64,000 nt of DNA from Flavobacterium sp. Sd200 (GTDB lineage Bacteria; Bacteroidota; Bacteroidia; Flavobacteriales; Flavobacteriaceae): NCBI RefSeq assembly GCF_009826935.1, contig NZ_WUMN01000001.1:930001-994000 (forward strand), written 5' to 3'. Shown one piece after another: positions 18,533-28,155 of the stretch. The translations under genes were made by a program, and so were the position numbers. The stretch's first letter is position 1. The number at the start of each line of letters is the position of its first letter. The notes under the pieces were generated by a model that saw nothing but the letters and a program-made list of their open reading frames with translations, ran no database searches and was not told the origin of the DNA.

Positions 18533-19330
18533 TTACAACTGCATACGTTTTGCCATGCTAATCCTAAAAGCTTCCGGCCCTGAATTTTTCCTTTCACTCA
18601 TCATTCTTTCGGCATCTTCTCCTGCTATATAGGTCAACTTGTTTTTACCGTCTGTTGCAGCTTCATAAACGGTTTGGGCTATAATTTCTGGGTCTGTAAA
18701 TACAAGCATTCCGTTAGAGAATACTTCTCCCATTTTTGCCATCAGGGGTTCATAATCTTTGTGGCTGGCTACCTGCATTACATTCATGTAGTTGCTTTTT
18801 ATACCACCCGGAGCCACCGTTTTTATGCCTATATTAAATGGAGCCAGTTCATAATGCATACACTCGCTCCAACCTTCAAGAGCCCACTTGGTTGCGTTAT
18901 AAACACTGGAAAGAGGGTTAGACGTTAGTCCGCATATAGATGTTGTGGTAATAAACAATCCGTGTTTTTGTGCTTTAAAGTAAGGGATGAATGCCTTTGC
19001 AACCCTTAGCACTCCTGTTAGGTTTGTTTCTATCTGTTGAACCATCTGTTCATCAGAGTAAGCTTCCAAAGCGCCAACTAAACCATATCCGGCATTGTTA
19101 AATACCACATCTACAGTAATAAAGTCAATTGCAGCTTGTACTGTTTTATTAATTTGTTCTAAATTATTGACATCTAAAGGGAGTAATATAACATTGCTAA
19201 GTTTATTCAGTTCGGTTTCTTTTTCGGGATTGCGCATAGTCGCAATTACCCTCCAACCTTTTGAGTGAAATAGCTTTGCTGTTGCTTTGCCTAATCCTGC
19301 CGATGCACCTGTAATAAAAATTGTTTTCAT
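18533..19330 (-). CDS. short-chain dehydrogenase/reductase (SDR)
   Basis: A classical SDR of 265 residues has the nucleotide-binding TGASAGLGKATAKLF, NNAGYG, a Ser-containing TTTSICG and the catalytic YNATK. It is an NAD(P)H-dependent oxidoreductase of unknown substrate. It heads an operon with an AraC regulator and tag. The promoter region carries TAATTTTG (-7) and upstream direct repeats. Confidence 0.88.
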   Translation of the reverse strand: MKTIFITGASAGLGKATAKLFHSKGWRVIATMRNPEKETELNKLSNVILLPLDVNNLEQINKTVQAAIDFITVDVVFNNAGYGLVGALEAYSDEQMVQQIETNLTGVLRVAKAFIPYFKAQKHGLFITTTSICGLTSNPLSSVYNATKWALEGWSECMHYELAPFNIGIKTVAPGGIKSNYMNVMQVASHKDYEPLMAKMGEVFSNGMLVFTDPEIIAQTVYEAATDGKNKLTYIAGEDAERMMSERKNSGPEAFRISMAKRMQL

Positions 19331-19356
19331 TTTGTAATTGTTTTTATGTTACAGGG

Positions 19357-19413
19357 CAAAATTAGTTTTGCTTACTAGTACAGTTGTAGCCATATTTACA
19401 GATGTTGTAGCCA
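19357..19413 (-). promoter_or_regulatory. SDR promoter with candidate AraC operator (21-bp phased direct repeats)
   Basis: On the minus strand TAATTTTG (19364-19357) fits the TAnnTTTG -7 element. Upstream, TGGCTACAAC occurs twice (19392-19383 and 19413-19404), exactly 21 bp apart, or two helical turns. This is the usual spacing of AraC-family half-sites. The proximal copy covers the -33 region, as expected for an activator. Confidence 0.55.
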
Positions 19414-19429
19414 AAACTGCAAAACAAAA

Positions 19430-19460
19430 AAACCGCCCGAAAATTATATTCAGGCGGTTT
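19430..19460 (-). terminator. hairpin terminator downstream of the GH39 gene
   Basis: AAACCGCC (19430-19437) and GGCGGTTT (19453-19460) form an 8-bp stem. On the minus strand a T-run follows (A-tract at 19422-19432), which suits termination of the GH39 transcript. Confidence 0.65.
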
Positions 19461-19488
19461 TAATCAAAATAATCTAACCGAATATCTT

Positions 19489-21174
19489 TTACCAGTCCAA
19501 TTTAACCAAGGCCACTGCCTGTCGTTGTAATTGTACTGATACTAAAGTTTTACCTTTACTGATATTTATATTTTTAGTACTTATTTTTTTAAGCTTGCCT
19601 GCACTTTCTAAAGTTGCTATTTGTTCTTTAGTTGGATTTTGAGGAGATCCCATTTTTTTCCAAACCTCATAAGAGTTACTGTTGTCCTTATCTATAAGAT
19701 AGATGCTTATATCAGTTTTCTTCGAAGGTATATTGTTTATAGTAAGATTTACAGTTTCTGTTGGTCCGGTTTTATCATCGTCATGATAATTCCATAGCAT
19801 AACTGCCGCCGATTTTTTATCTTTTGTTGCAAGTGCCCCAATGTCTGATTGCGCACCGCGAACACTTCCTTTAATTACATCTTCAATTGCATACATGCGG
19901 TTGCTCTCTATAGCTATACGTTTGCCTGTCATCATTCCAAACATTCTGAAGACATTCAACACTGGTTTATCTACACCATTAGTGGCAAGGTCTCTGAAAC
20001 CATAAAACCACGGCTGGTCTTCAAACTCAAAAGACCAGGATACTGCGCCAAGAAAATTCGCTTTAGTTTGGTCTGCCAGTATATATTTTCGGGCAAAAGA
20101 TGCCGCTGTATAGCTGGAATACATTGTGCCATTTCGATAAGCATTCTCGGGATTGGTGGCCATACCGCAAGCCGCGCAGCCTTCAGGATCTGATTCACCG
20201 ATAATTACAGGCAAATTTCTGGTTTCAGGATAAGACATAGTTAATTTAAAGCCTGTTTCTATATCATTTAGCTGCGGCGCCATATCCATACGCACTATGC
20301 CATTTACAGATTTTGGCGAACCTTTGGCGTGAAAAAGTATCGCATCCATAGGCGATCCTTTTTTACCTGTTGCATAGTTAGTGCCACTAATACAGTGTTT
20401 TATAAAATCATTAGTCCATTCTTGAGCACCTTTTCCTTTAGTGCCTGCTATATTTATACCTCCAATTTTTGCTGTTGGCAAAGCCTTTTTTAATCCGTCG
20501 GCAGCATAATCATATAACTTCAAAAACTCTTCACGTGTACCTTTCCAATAATGACCATTTGGTTCGTTCCAAACCTCCCAATACCAGCTTTCTACCTCTT
20601 TTTTGCCATAACGTTCAACTGAATGTTTCACCCATTCGTAAACAAGATTACGCCATTTATCATAATCTTTAGGAGGGTAGGCCCATCCTGTAATAATATC
20701 GGTGTATGGATCGCCAGGTTTCCAGTAATGCCTGTAAGGGGTAGGGTGTGTAGATAAAGCCTCGGGCATAAAGCCAATCTGTGCCAAAGGTTTCATGCCG
20801 CGTGATACATAGGTGTCAAAAATACTGTCAATAATTTTCCAGTTATAAACCGGATTCCCCTTAGCATTTTCGGTATAAGCGTTTGTAGAACCCCATTTAA
20901 GTGCCGCTTCACCATCACCTGTAACCAATAGGCTATGGGTACGTACATATACGGGTACGTGACTGAATTCGGCTATTTCAGAAAGCAGTTTTTTACCGTC
21001 TTTCATGTAGGTATAGTTTGGCTCGTCATAGCCAAACCAAGCCCAAACAGGTGTCATTGGAGCAATTTCATTCTTAAGATCTACAGTAATAACCGGGGCA
21101 GTTTGTGCCTTTACAGGCATTATAGCAACAAATAATGAAGCTGTAGCCAAGTAATGTTGTATTTTTTTAAGCAT
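19489..21174 (-). CDS. secreted glycoside hydrolase, family 39-like (beta-xylosidase-type)
   Basis: The 561-residue protein has a signal peptide ending ...MPVKAQ. It has a TIM-barrel glycosidase domain: the acid/base Glu is in WEVWNEPNGHYW and the nucleophile Glu in VIIGESDPEG. A C-terminal beta domain follows from about residue 430. GH39 includes beta-xylosidases and alpha-iduronidases; the substrate is not certain. There is no SusC/D pair nearby, so this is an isolated glycosidase. An XRE-cupin regulator is encoded divergently. Confidence 0.8.
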   Translation of the reverse strand: MLKKIQHYLATASLFVAIMPVKAQTAPVITVDLKNEIAPMTPVWAWFGYDEPNYTYMKDGKKLLSEIAEFSHVPVYVRTHSLLVTGDGEAALKWGSTNAYTENAKGNPVYNWKIIDSIFDTYVSRGMKPLAQIGFMPEALSTHPTPYRHYWKPGDPYTDIITGWAYPPKDYDKWRNLVYEWVKHSVERYGKKEVESWYWEVWNEPNGHYWKGTREEFLKLYDYAADGLKKALPTAKIGGINIAGTKGKGAQEWTNDFIKHCISGTNYATGKKGSPMDAILFHAKGSPKSVNGIVRMDMAPQLNDIETGFKLTMSYPETRNLPVIIGESDPEGCAACGMATNPENAYRNGTMYSSYTAASFARKYILADQTKANFLGAVSWSFEFEDQPWFYGFRDLATNGVDKPVLNVFRMFGMMTGKRIAIESNRMYAIEDVIKGSVRGAQSDIGALATKDKKSAAVMLWNYHDDDKTGPTETVNLTINNIPSKKTDISIYLIDKDNSNSYEVWKKMGSPQNPTKEQIATLESAGKLKKISTKNINISKGKTLVSVQLQRQAVALVKLDW

Positions 21175-21366
21175 AAATAGAATTTGGTGAATATTAAAGT
21201 TTAACGACTAAAAATTAGTGTGTTTACAAAATGTTTATCTTTATTCAACAAAGTTGATAAAAATACTAATACGTTGTAGTTATAAATACAAGTTTTTTTA
21301 ACTTTATATTTTTAAGCCTTTAATATTCTTAAATTTGTTTTGAAATTCTATAAACTATATTAATTG

Positions 21367-21948
21367 ATGAGCGTTTTAGATAACAATACAATACCAAATG
21401 ACAATGAAATTAATAATCTTGGTGTTGGCGAACGCATAAGAATTTTGCGTACTGCGCAAAACCGTACTTTACAGGAAGTTGCGGATAGTTGCGGTCTTTC
21501 TAAAAGTATGATCTCTAAAGTAGAAAACAATAAGGCTGTGCCGTCAGTGGCTGCATTAGTAAAAATAGCACAAACCCTTGGAACCAATATTTCGCAATTA
21601 CTTGAACAGGATGGGTGGGATAAAGCCATTGTGACTACACGTAAAGAGGCAGAAAATAAATTGGTTAAAACAGAAAAAGGATATATGATCTTTCCGTATG
21701 CATCAGAATTTCACGAAAAGAAAATGCAGCCGTTTTTATTTGTTGCTCGTAAAGGTGAAGTTATTCCGCATCAGCTTTCACATGAGGGTGAAGAATTTGT
21801 GTATGTAATTGAAGGCAGCATGAAAATGCAGGTTGCTGAAACAGAATATATTTTAAAAACCGGAGACAGCCTTTATTTTAATGCAATGCAAAAACACGGT
21901 ATTTTACCAATTTCAGAATCAGTAACATATCTTGACATTTTTGTTTAA
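21367..21948 (+). CDS. XRE-family HTH regulator with C-terminal cupin
   Basis: I start at the ATG at 21367; a TTG directly before it is not needed. The 193-residue protein has an HTH_3 domain (about 18-73; TLQEVADSCGLSKSMISKVE) and a cupin_2 domain (about 115-190; HEGEEFVYVIEGSMKMQV). Such regulators bind small ligands in the cupin and often control transport or catabolic genes. It is divergent from the GH39 gene. The 191-bp gap between them holds a short dyad (TCAAC at 21245, GTTGA at 21253), so local regulation is plausible but unproven. Confidence 0.85.
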   Translation: MSVLDNNTIPNDNEINNLGVGERIRILRTAQNRTLQEVADSCGLSKSMISKVENNKAVPSVAALVKIAQTLGTNISQLLEQDGWDKAIVTTRKEAENKLVKTEKGYMIFPYASEFHEKKMQPFLFVARKGEVIPHQLSHEGEEFVYVIEGSMKMQVAETEYILKTGDSLYFNAMQKHGILPISESVTYLDIFV

Positions 21949-22065
21949 ATTGGGCTTCTCTCCGATATTAAAATTTGTATTATATTTGAACTATAATATA
22001 TATTATGTAAAATATAAAGTAAAAAAATTAACCGCACTGCTCTACACAATACGGCTAATATTAAT

Positions 22066-22578
22066 TTATTTAATGCTTACAGGTATCTCAAGATATTCCC
22101 AAGACAAAGTAACATTATCTTTGTTTACATTATAAACTAAGCTTTCTACAAGTTTTGCAGCTTTTTTAGTTTTAACACTAACACGTAATGCATCTTTAGC
22201 TTCGTCATAATTATAAGGATTCAAATCTTTAATTTCTTTATTAAAAATTACTGTAGCCTTACCGTCTTTTTCAGGGATAACAAAAAATGTATATTTACCG
22301 GCTGCAAGTTCTTTACCTTCAACTTTAATATTTTTACTAATGTCAAAAGTTGTAGCTTTATTAGCTCCGGCACGCCAAACTTTGCTATATGGCACAAGAT
22401 CGCCCCAAATTGTTCTTCCTTTTACAAACGGGCTGCTGTAATCTATTTTGATTGTAGCGCCATTAATTGTACCTGATGCTGTAGCTGCTGGACTGGCAGG
22501 TTTTTTATCCTGTGCAATTGTTAGAGTTGTTGAACATAATGCTATAAACAATATAGCAATTTTAGCAGTTAATTTCAT
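22066..22578 (-). CDS. secreted DUF2911 domain protein
   Basis: The 170-residue protein has a signal peptide (about 1-22, ending TLTIAQ). The rest matches DUF2911: YSSPFVKGRTIWGDLVPYSKVWRAGANKAT, given here in parts as YSSPFVKGR, IWGDLVPY and VWRAGANKAT, then GKYTFFVIP. It is a beta-rich periplasmic protein common in Bacteroidota and of unknown function. It is convergent with the XRE-cupin gene; I see no clear hairpin in the gap. Confidence 0.85.
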   Translation of the reverse strand: MKLTAKIAILFIALCSTTLTIAQDKKPASPAATASGTINGATIKIDYSSPFVKGRTIWGDLVPYSKVWRAGANKATTFDISKNIKVEGKELAAGKYTFFVIPEKDGKATVIFNKEIKDLNPYNYDEAKDALRVSVKTKKAAKLVESLVYNVNKDNVTLSWEYLEIPVSIK

Positions 22579-22739
22579 GATATAAAATTTGTGTTATACT
22601 GTAAAGGTACTAACTAATGCTTTACAGGCAAGTTTAATTATGCATGGTTAATAAATTTAACAAACCTTTATAGTATTCCTGTAGTCATTTTTTTTGTATC
22701 GGCTTAAAAAATAGTATTTTTAGCATAAATTTTCCGGTA

Positions 22740-24659
22740 ATGAAAAACCCTGTAGCCCAAAATGTTGCCGATTTTTTAAAGCAATACCCTCCGTTCAGTA
22801 GCTTATTAATTAATGAATTACTGGATATTGCAGCACATTGTAAAGTGCTTTATCTTGAAAAGAACCAAATACTTTTTAGAGGTGGCGATGCCACACATTC
22901 TGATTTTTATATAGTTAAGGACGGTGCTGTGGGACTTTCGCTAACCTCAGATGCTGAAGAAACACTCATAGATAAATGCGATGAAGGCGATATTCTTGGT
23001 CTTCGTCCTTTTTTTGCCAAAAACGATTACCTGCTGACAGCCCGTGCACGCGAAGAATCTTTAGTGTATGGAATTCCTATCGCTGTGTTTGAGCCATATG
23101 TTGTTCAAAATCCTAAAGTTCTTAATTTTTTATTGGAGAGTTTTGCATCGCAAACCCGAAATCCTTACGATAAAGAACGCAGCGGAAGGCTGCTCTCTGA
23201 AAATACAATTTTTAGTGAACAGGAAGTTGATATCCAGTACTTCCAGCCTATTAAATATACAAGGAACCCAATAACAGCTAACCCTGATGATGTCTTGATG
23301 TTTATAGCCAAGACAATGGCAAACAGCAGTATAGGCAGTGTAATTATTCAACAGGATCAGTTACCAATAGGCATTATTACAGACAGGGACCTACGTTCAA
23401 AAATTGCTACCGGCCTCTTCCCTATTACAGTGGAGGCACAGGAAGTAATGACAAGCCCTGTTATAACGGTGCCCGAAAACATATCTGTTGCTGAGGCTCA
23501 AATGATTATGCTGAAACATAATGTAGGGCATCTTTGTGTTACTCGTGATGGTAGTGATAAATCTATTGTAAGTGGAATAATATCCGAACATGATGTTGTT
23601 GCGGCACAGGCCAATACTCCCGGCGTATTGCTAAAACAAACCCGCAGGGCTACTAATAATAAAGAGCTTAAATACGTAAGGGAAAAACTTACCGATCTTA
23701 TTCAGAGTTCTATCGATAAAAACATTCCTATTTCGCATATTTCTAATATTGTTGCTGAGATCAATATTGCGCTTACACGCAGGGCAATAGAGCTTGCAGT
23801 TATAAAAATAGGCACCCACCCTCCTGTTCGTTTTACTTGGGTAAACATTGGCAGCCAGGGACGTAAAGAGCAATTGCTGCTTACAGACCAGGACAACGCA
23901 CTTGTTTTTGAAGATGTGGAAGACAGCCAGTATGACAGTGTTAAACGCTATTTCATTGAACTTGCAGAACTTGTTACTGAATCACTCAATAAAGTTGGTT
24001 ATGAATTCTCGCCGCATAACATTATGGCCAGGAATCCGCAGTGGTGTAAATCGTTAACTGATTGGATAAAACAATATAATATTTGGATAAACACTCCGGC
24101 AGAAAAGGGTGTGGAAATAAGTACATTATTTTTTGACTTCGATTTTATTTACGGCTTTCCTGCTATAGAAGATGCTTTGACCGAAACCATACAACAAAAT
24201 ATTAGCCGAAATAAAAAGTTCTTTGCTTTTTTAGCTAATGATACACTTAAAAATTTGCCTCCACTGGGCTTTTTCAGGCAGTTCCTGCTTGAAAGTGATG
24301 GAGACCATAAAGATAATTTTGATATTAAGGCACGGGCATTAGAGCCTCTTATCGATGCTGCCAGATTACTTGCACTTAGTTATGGTTTAACGGAAATTAC
24401 TAATACTTATCATCGTTATAAAAAACTTGCCGATCTTGAGCCACAGCATGCAGACCTGTATGATGAATGTGCAGAAGCTTTTAATGTACTGCAAAAATTC
24501 AGGACAGAGAATGGACTAATTAACAGTTCAAACGGAAGGTATTTAAATTTAGATGAGTTGTCTAAAACAGATAAAGTTAAACTTAAAAACTGTTTTCAGC
24601 CCATTAATGATATCCAGGATCTGATTAAAAACCGCTTTTCATTAACATTTATAAACTAA
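22740..24659 (+). CDS. cyclic-nucleotide-binding/CBS/DUF294 nucleotidyltransferase-like protein
   Basis: The 639-residue protein is built of a cNMP-binding domain (about 18-130), two CBS domains (about 178-300) and a DUF294 GlnD-like nucleotidyltransferase domain (about 325-480). The last shows GSQGRKEQLLLTDQDNALVF with an intact Asp-x-Asp. A DUF294 C-terminal helical domain (about 500-635) follows. It is a likely signal-integrating regulator that binds cyclic nucleotide and adenylate ligands. In gammaproteobacteria this family sits beside acs, actP and a DnaQ-like gene. Here too it is followed after 3 bp by a DnaQ-like gene, with acs nearby. Confidence 0.88.
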   Translation: MKNPVAQNVADFLKQYPPFSSLLINELLDIAAHCKVLYLEKNQILFRGGDATHSDFYIVKDGAVGLSLTSDAEETLIDKCDEGDILGLRPFFAKNDYLLTARAREESLVYGIPIAVFEPYVVQNPKVLNFLLESFASQTRNPYDKERSGRLLSENTIFSEQEVDIQYFQPIKYTRNPITANPDDVLMFIAKTMANSSIGSVIIQQDQLPIGIITDRDLRSKIATGLFPITVEAQEVMTSPVITVPENISVAEAQMIMLKHNVGHLCVTRDGSDKSIVSGIISEHDVVAAQANTPGVLLKQTRRATNNKELKYVREKLTDLIQSSIDKNIPISHISNIVAEINIALTRRAIELAVIKIGTHPPVRFTWVNIGSQGRKEQLLLTDQDNALVFEDVEDSQYDSVKRYFIELAELVTESLNKVGYEFSPHNIMARNPQWCKSLTDWIKQYNIWINTPAEKGVEISTLFFDFDFIYGFPAIEDALTETIQQNISRNKKFFAFLANDTLKNLPPLGFFRQFLLESDGDHKDNFDIKARALEPLIDAARLLALSYGLTEITNTYHRYKKLADLEPQHADLYDECAEAFNVLQKFRTENGLINSSNGRYLNLDELSKTDKVKLKNCFQPINDIQDLIKNRFSLTFIN

Positions 24660-24662
24660 AGT

Positions 24663-25265
24663 ATGGCTTTTGAATGGCTAACCGGAAACGTTCCGCAGTT
24701 TTGGAAAAACTACAGCTCACTGTTTGAAGGCGATGACAATAGCCTTCAAAAACGTTATGTAGTATTTGATATGGAAACTACAGGACTTGATTGGAAAGAA
24801 GATGTTATTCTTTCTGTAGGGGCTATTGGTATAGTAGGCAATGCCATAGAGGTAGGCGATTTTTTGGAGGTTTACATCAAACAGGATAAGTTTACTCCTC
24901 AATCTGTTGCTTTAAGTGGTGTGATTAAATCTGTTGAAAATGAAAAAGTTGTTGAGGCAGAAGCAATGATACAGCTTCTAAACTTTGTAAAAGATTCCAC
25001 CCTTGTGGGGCATAATGTTAACCTTGATATTGAGATGGTAAATCAGGCACTTAAACGGCTTGATCTTGGAAGGATAAAAAATCCTTTAATGGATACTAAT
25101 GCACTTTTTCAGCGATGGAAAGATTTGCCGGGCGACATATCAACAAGTCTGGATGAGTTATGCGATGCGTTGAATATTGATAAGAGCGAACGCAATACTG
25201 CATGGGGAAACGCATATACAACTGCATTGATCTTTTTAAAACTAAAAAAGAAATTAGATATTTAA
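24663..25265 (+). CDS. DnaQ-like DEDD exonuclease homologue, probably inactive
   Basis: This 200-residue homologue of the DNA polymerase III epsilon exonuclease keeps Asp36 and Glu38 (VFDMETTGL) and Asp122 (HNVNLDIEM). In the last motif, where active enzymes have His-x4-Asp, it reads RNTAWGNAYTTA. Both the general-base His and the fourth metal-binding Asp are Asn (178 and 183). It is likely a non-catalytic nucleotide- or protein-binding module. It lies 3 bp after the DUF294 gene, a pairing known from acs/actP loci, so a role in acetate signalling is more likely than DNA proofreading. Confidence 0.85.
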   Translation: MAFEWLTGNVPQFWKNYSSLFEGDDNSLQKRYVVFDMETTGLDWKEDVILSVGAIGIVGNAIEVGDFLEVYIKQDKFTPQSVALSGVIKSVENEKVVEAEAMIQLLNFVKDSTLVGHNVNLDIEMVNQALKRLDLGRIKNPLMDTNALFQRWKDLPGDISTSLDELCDALNIDKSERNTAWGNAYTTALIFLKLKKKLDI

Positions 25266-25274
25266 TTGAATAGG

Positions 25275-28004
25275 TTAAACTTGTCTTTGGGGCAGTATTA
25301 CATGAAAGGTTGCCCCCTCTCCTATTACCGATTCGGTATAAATAGCACCATGATGATTTAAAGCTATGCGCCTGCATAAAGCTAAGCCAATGCCCGAACC
25401 CGAATATTCTGTACGGGAGTGCAGTCTCTTGAAAACTTCAAATATCTGTTTTTGATATTGTTCATCAATACCAATACCATTATCTGAAACCGAAAACCTG
25501 TAATAATCTATAGATCTTAGCGGGTTTGGGATATGTTTTTTAACCTCATTTACTTCAAGCTTTTTAGCTGTAACAGTAATTTTGGGAGTTTTATCTGCCA
25601 CTACAAATTTTAGCGCATTTGCTATTAAGTTATAAAAAAGCTGGTTCATTTGTAATGAAACAGCATCTATAACCGGGAGTTCCTCTATTTCTATCTCAGC
25701 ATTTTTCTCTTCTATCAAAAGTTCAAAATCGCTGCAAACAGCTTTTACGATATTGGTTATATTGACGCTAACAAACCTAACATCGGTATTTAAAAGTCTT
25801 GAAAATTCCAACAGGTCTCTAATCAGTAAAGACATCCTGTCGCTTGCCTTTACTATTTTATCTATATTGGTTTTATGTACACCTAAAGTATCTCTCTCCC
25901 TGAGCAGGTTAGAGAACATACTTATCTTTCTCAATGGCTCCTGCAGGTCATGGCTTGCTACATACGCATACTGTTCTAACTCTTCGTTAGTACTCACTAA
26001 TCTGTTGTTTATTTCAGCAAGGTCCTCATTAGCTTTTCTAAGAGCTTCGGTACGCTCTTTAACCTCATTTTCAAGAGCAAGCTGCAATTCACGCTGATTA
26101 GTAATATCCTGAGCCGTACCGCTTATCATGTACGCTTTACCATCGGCATTAAAAAAAGCTTTACCTTGGGCATGCAAAATGCGCTTTGTACCTGTAACCC
26201 GGTTTATGATAGTATACTCTTCATTATACAACCCGTCAGAACCGGGACTTAATGCCCTTGTAACGGCCTGCTCAACCTTTTGCCTGTCTTTAGGATGAAT
26301 TATAGCATAAACATCTGTAATATCTTCGGGGTCTCCGTCAAAACCAAACCATTGCAACATCCGTTCAGAATAGGTTACAATACCTGCTTCAGGATCAAGG
26401 CTCCATGTGCCAAGTTCAGCAAGTTCTATAGCTCCCCTTAAAGATGCCTCAGCTTCTTCTATTGCCTGTCGTGCCTTTATAGATTCAGTAACATCAATAG
26501 CTATATCCAGAACCCCATAAACAACTCCATTAGCATCAAAAAGAGGCGTATAACTAACATTATAGTAGTTTTTTGTAAGTATGCCGTTACGCATAATTTG
26601 TACTTCCCTACCATAATGGTGCAGCTTTTTACCGGTATTAAACACTTCGAGCATAAAGCCTATAGATGCCTGTCCATGCAGTTCCGGCATCGATTCTAAC
26701 AAAGGCCTGTTTACAAATTCTTCCTCTGTACGTCCTACAAAGGCAAGGAAAGAATCATTTGCAATATCTGTAACCAGATCCCGTCCTTTAAAAACAGCCA
26801 TTGCAGCCTGCGCCGAATAGATAACAGCTTTAAATCTCGCTTCACTCTCGGCAATCTTTTCAATTGTCTGCACACGTTTGGTTACATCATTTGCCATTAT
26901 AAGAATGCCCGATGCATTATCATTTTCGTCTTTTAAAGGGGTATAAATGAAATCAAAATACAGATTTTTTAAAACACCATTATGGCTCAGTTTGGCTAAA
27001 ACATCATATCCTTTGTATGATATTCCGCTTTCATAAACGTTCTTTAAAATATCTATAAATCCCTGATCCTCAATTTCGGGAAGTGCCTCAATAAGAGGCT
27101 TACCAATTATAGAAGCATCTTTGCCCCAAACTTCAAAAATTTTATCGTTACCAACCTCTACAACAAGATCTTTCCCCTTTAAAAGGCCAATTGCCATAGG
27201 GCTTTGTTCTGTTATAGCCCTAAAAAGCGACTCACTTTCCTGTAACAACCCCTTAGAATGTACTTTCTGGGTTACATCAACTGCAACATTCATAATTGCA
27301 TATACTTTACCTCTTTCATCAAAAAGGGGTTTGTATGTAAAATCAAAATAGTAAGTATCCAACACACCGTTTAAAGCCAACATAGCAGGAGTTTCTGTAA
27401 CCTGATACGTTTTGCCGGTGGTATAAACATCGTCAAGTATTTGCAAAAAGGGCTGCCCTTCGAGTTCAGGAACAGCATCTTCAAGCTTAGATCCAATAAT
27501 AGACCTTGATTTACCCCAAAAACTAAGCATTACATCATTGGCTAACCCAATTATCATATCCCGGCCAACATAAAGACTTATTGCAACAGGTGCCTGATGG
27601 ATTATGGTGTTAAGAGTATCTTCATTTTTTGCAGCCTTTGCTAAAGACTTTGTTTTTACAGAAGTTGCCCTAACGGTTCCGTGAAAGGTTTCTACACCAG
27701 CTGATTCATCAATAAATCTTTTGCCTTTAACCTGAATACGCCCGGCAGCATTATTATAGGTTATATTTAAAACTCCAAAAGATAAAGCAGTAAGTATAGC
27801 ATTGCCAACAGTATCACGGTCATCTAGATGTGCCTGGGCAAGCAGTTGTGTGTATTTTGCTTTTGAAGATGGTATGCAAAATAGTTGTTGGGCAATAGCA
27901 TCGGCAGTTATGTTACCTGATGCCACATCAAAACACCATGTTCCTGTACCGGAAGCTTCCAGAGCTTTAATCAGATGGTGTACATCCGGAACATTATCGT
28001 GCAT
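25275..28004 (-). CDS. multi-PAS sensor histidine kinase
   Basis: A 909-residue kinase with no membrane segment. After an N-terminal PAS-like part (about 1-120) come three mutually similar PAS repeats (about 130-500), each with the pattern 'GRD..I.LAND..L.FWGK' then 'Y..FxYTPLFDE.G'. A fourth PAS_3 domain (about 510-630) follows. After a coiled coil comes HisKA with the phospho-acceptor His in ASHDLQEPLRKI, then HATPase_c with DNGIGIDEQY and GSGIGLALCRRI. It is convergent with the DnaQ-like gene (9 bp apart). No cognate response regulator lies next to it. Confidence 0.88.
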   Translation of the reverse strand: MHDNVPDVHHLIKALEASGTGTWCFDVASGNITADAIAQQLFCIPSSKAKYTQLLAQAHLDDRDTVGNAILTALSFGVLNITYNNAAGRIQVKGKRFIDESAGVETFHGTVRATSVKTKSLAKAAKNEDTLNTIIHQAPVAISLYVGRDMIIGLANDVMLSFWGKSRSIIGSKLEDAVPELEGQPFLQILDDVYTTGKTYQVTETPAMLALNGVLDTYYFDFTYKPLFDERGKVYAIMNVAVDVTQKVHSKGLLQESESLFRAITEQSPMAIGLLKGKDLVVEVGNDKIFEVWGKDASIIGKPLIEALPEIEDQGFIDILKNVYESGISYKGYDVLAKLSHNGVLKNLYFDFIYTPLKDENDNASGILIMANDVTKRVQTIEKIAESEARFKAVIYSAQAAMAVFKGRDLVTDIANDSFLAFVGRTEEEFVNRPLLESMPELHGQASIGFMLEVFNTGKKLHHYGREVQIMRNGILTKNYYNVSYTPLFDANGVVYGVLDIAIDVTESIKARQAIEEAEASLRGAIELAELGTWSLDPEAGIVTYSERMLQWFGFDGDPEDITDVYAIIHPKDRQKVEQAVTRALSPGSDGLYNEEYTIINRVTGTKRILHAQGKAFFNADGKAYMISGTAQDITNQRELQLALENEVKERTEALRKANEDLAEINNRLVSTNEELEQYAYVASHDLQEPLRKISMFSNLLRERDTLGVHKTNIDKIVKASDRMSLLIRDLLEFSRLLNTDVRFVSVNITNIVKAVCSDFELLIEEKNAEIEIEELPVIDAVSLQMNQLFYNLIANALKFVVADKTPKITVTAKKLEVNEVKKHIPNPLRSIDYYRFSVSDNGIGIDEQYQKQIFEVFKRLHSRTEYSGSGIGLALCRRIALNHHGAIYTESVIGEGATFHVILPQRQV

Positions 28005-28103
28005 TTATGTGGTGTTTTAGTATGTTGCCTTACAAATATATTCAAATAAGCATTATACTCAAACAGCAAAATATGTTAATAATTAAAATGAATAATAATA
28101 AAA

Positions 28104-28135
28104 AAACGGTACCATAAAAATCTATGATACCGTTT
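28104..28135 (-). terminator. terminator of acs
   Basis: AAACGGTACCAT (28104-28115) pairs with ATGATACCGTTT (28124-28135), a 12-bp stem with one wobble. On the minus strand a T-run follows (A-tract 28099-28106). Confidence 0.72.
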
Positions 28136-28155
28136 GTATATGTTTAGGACTGTAA

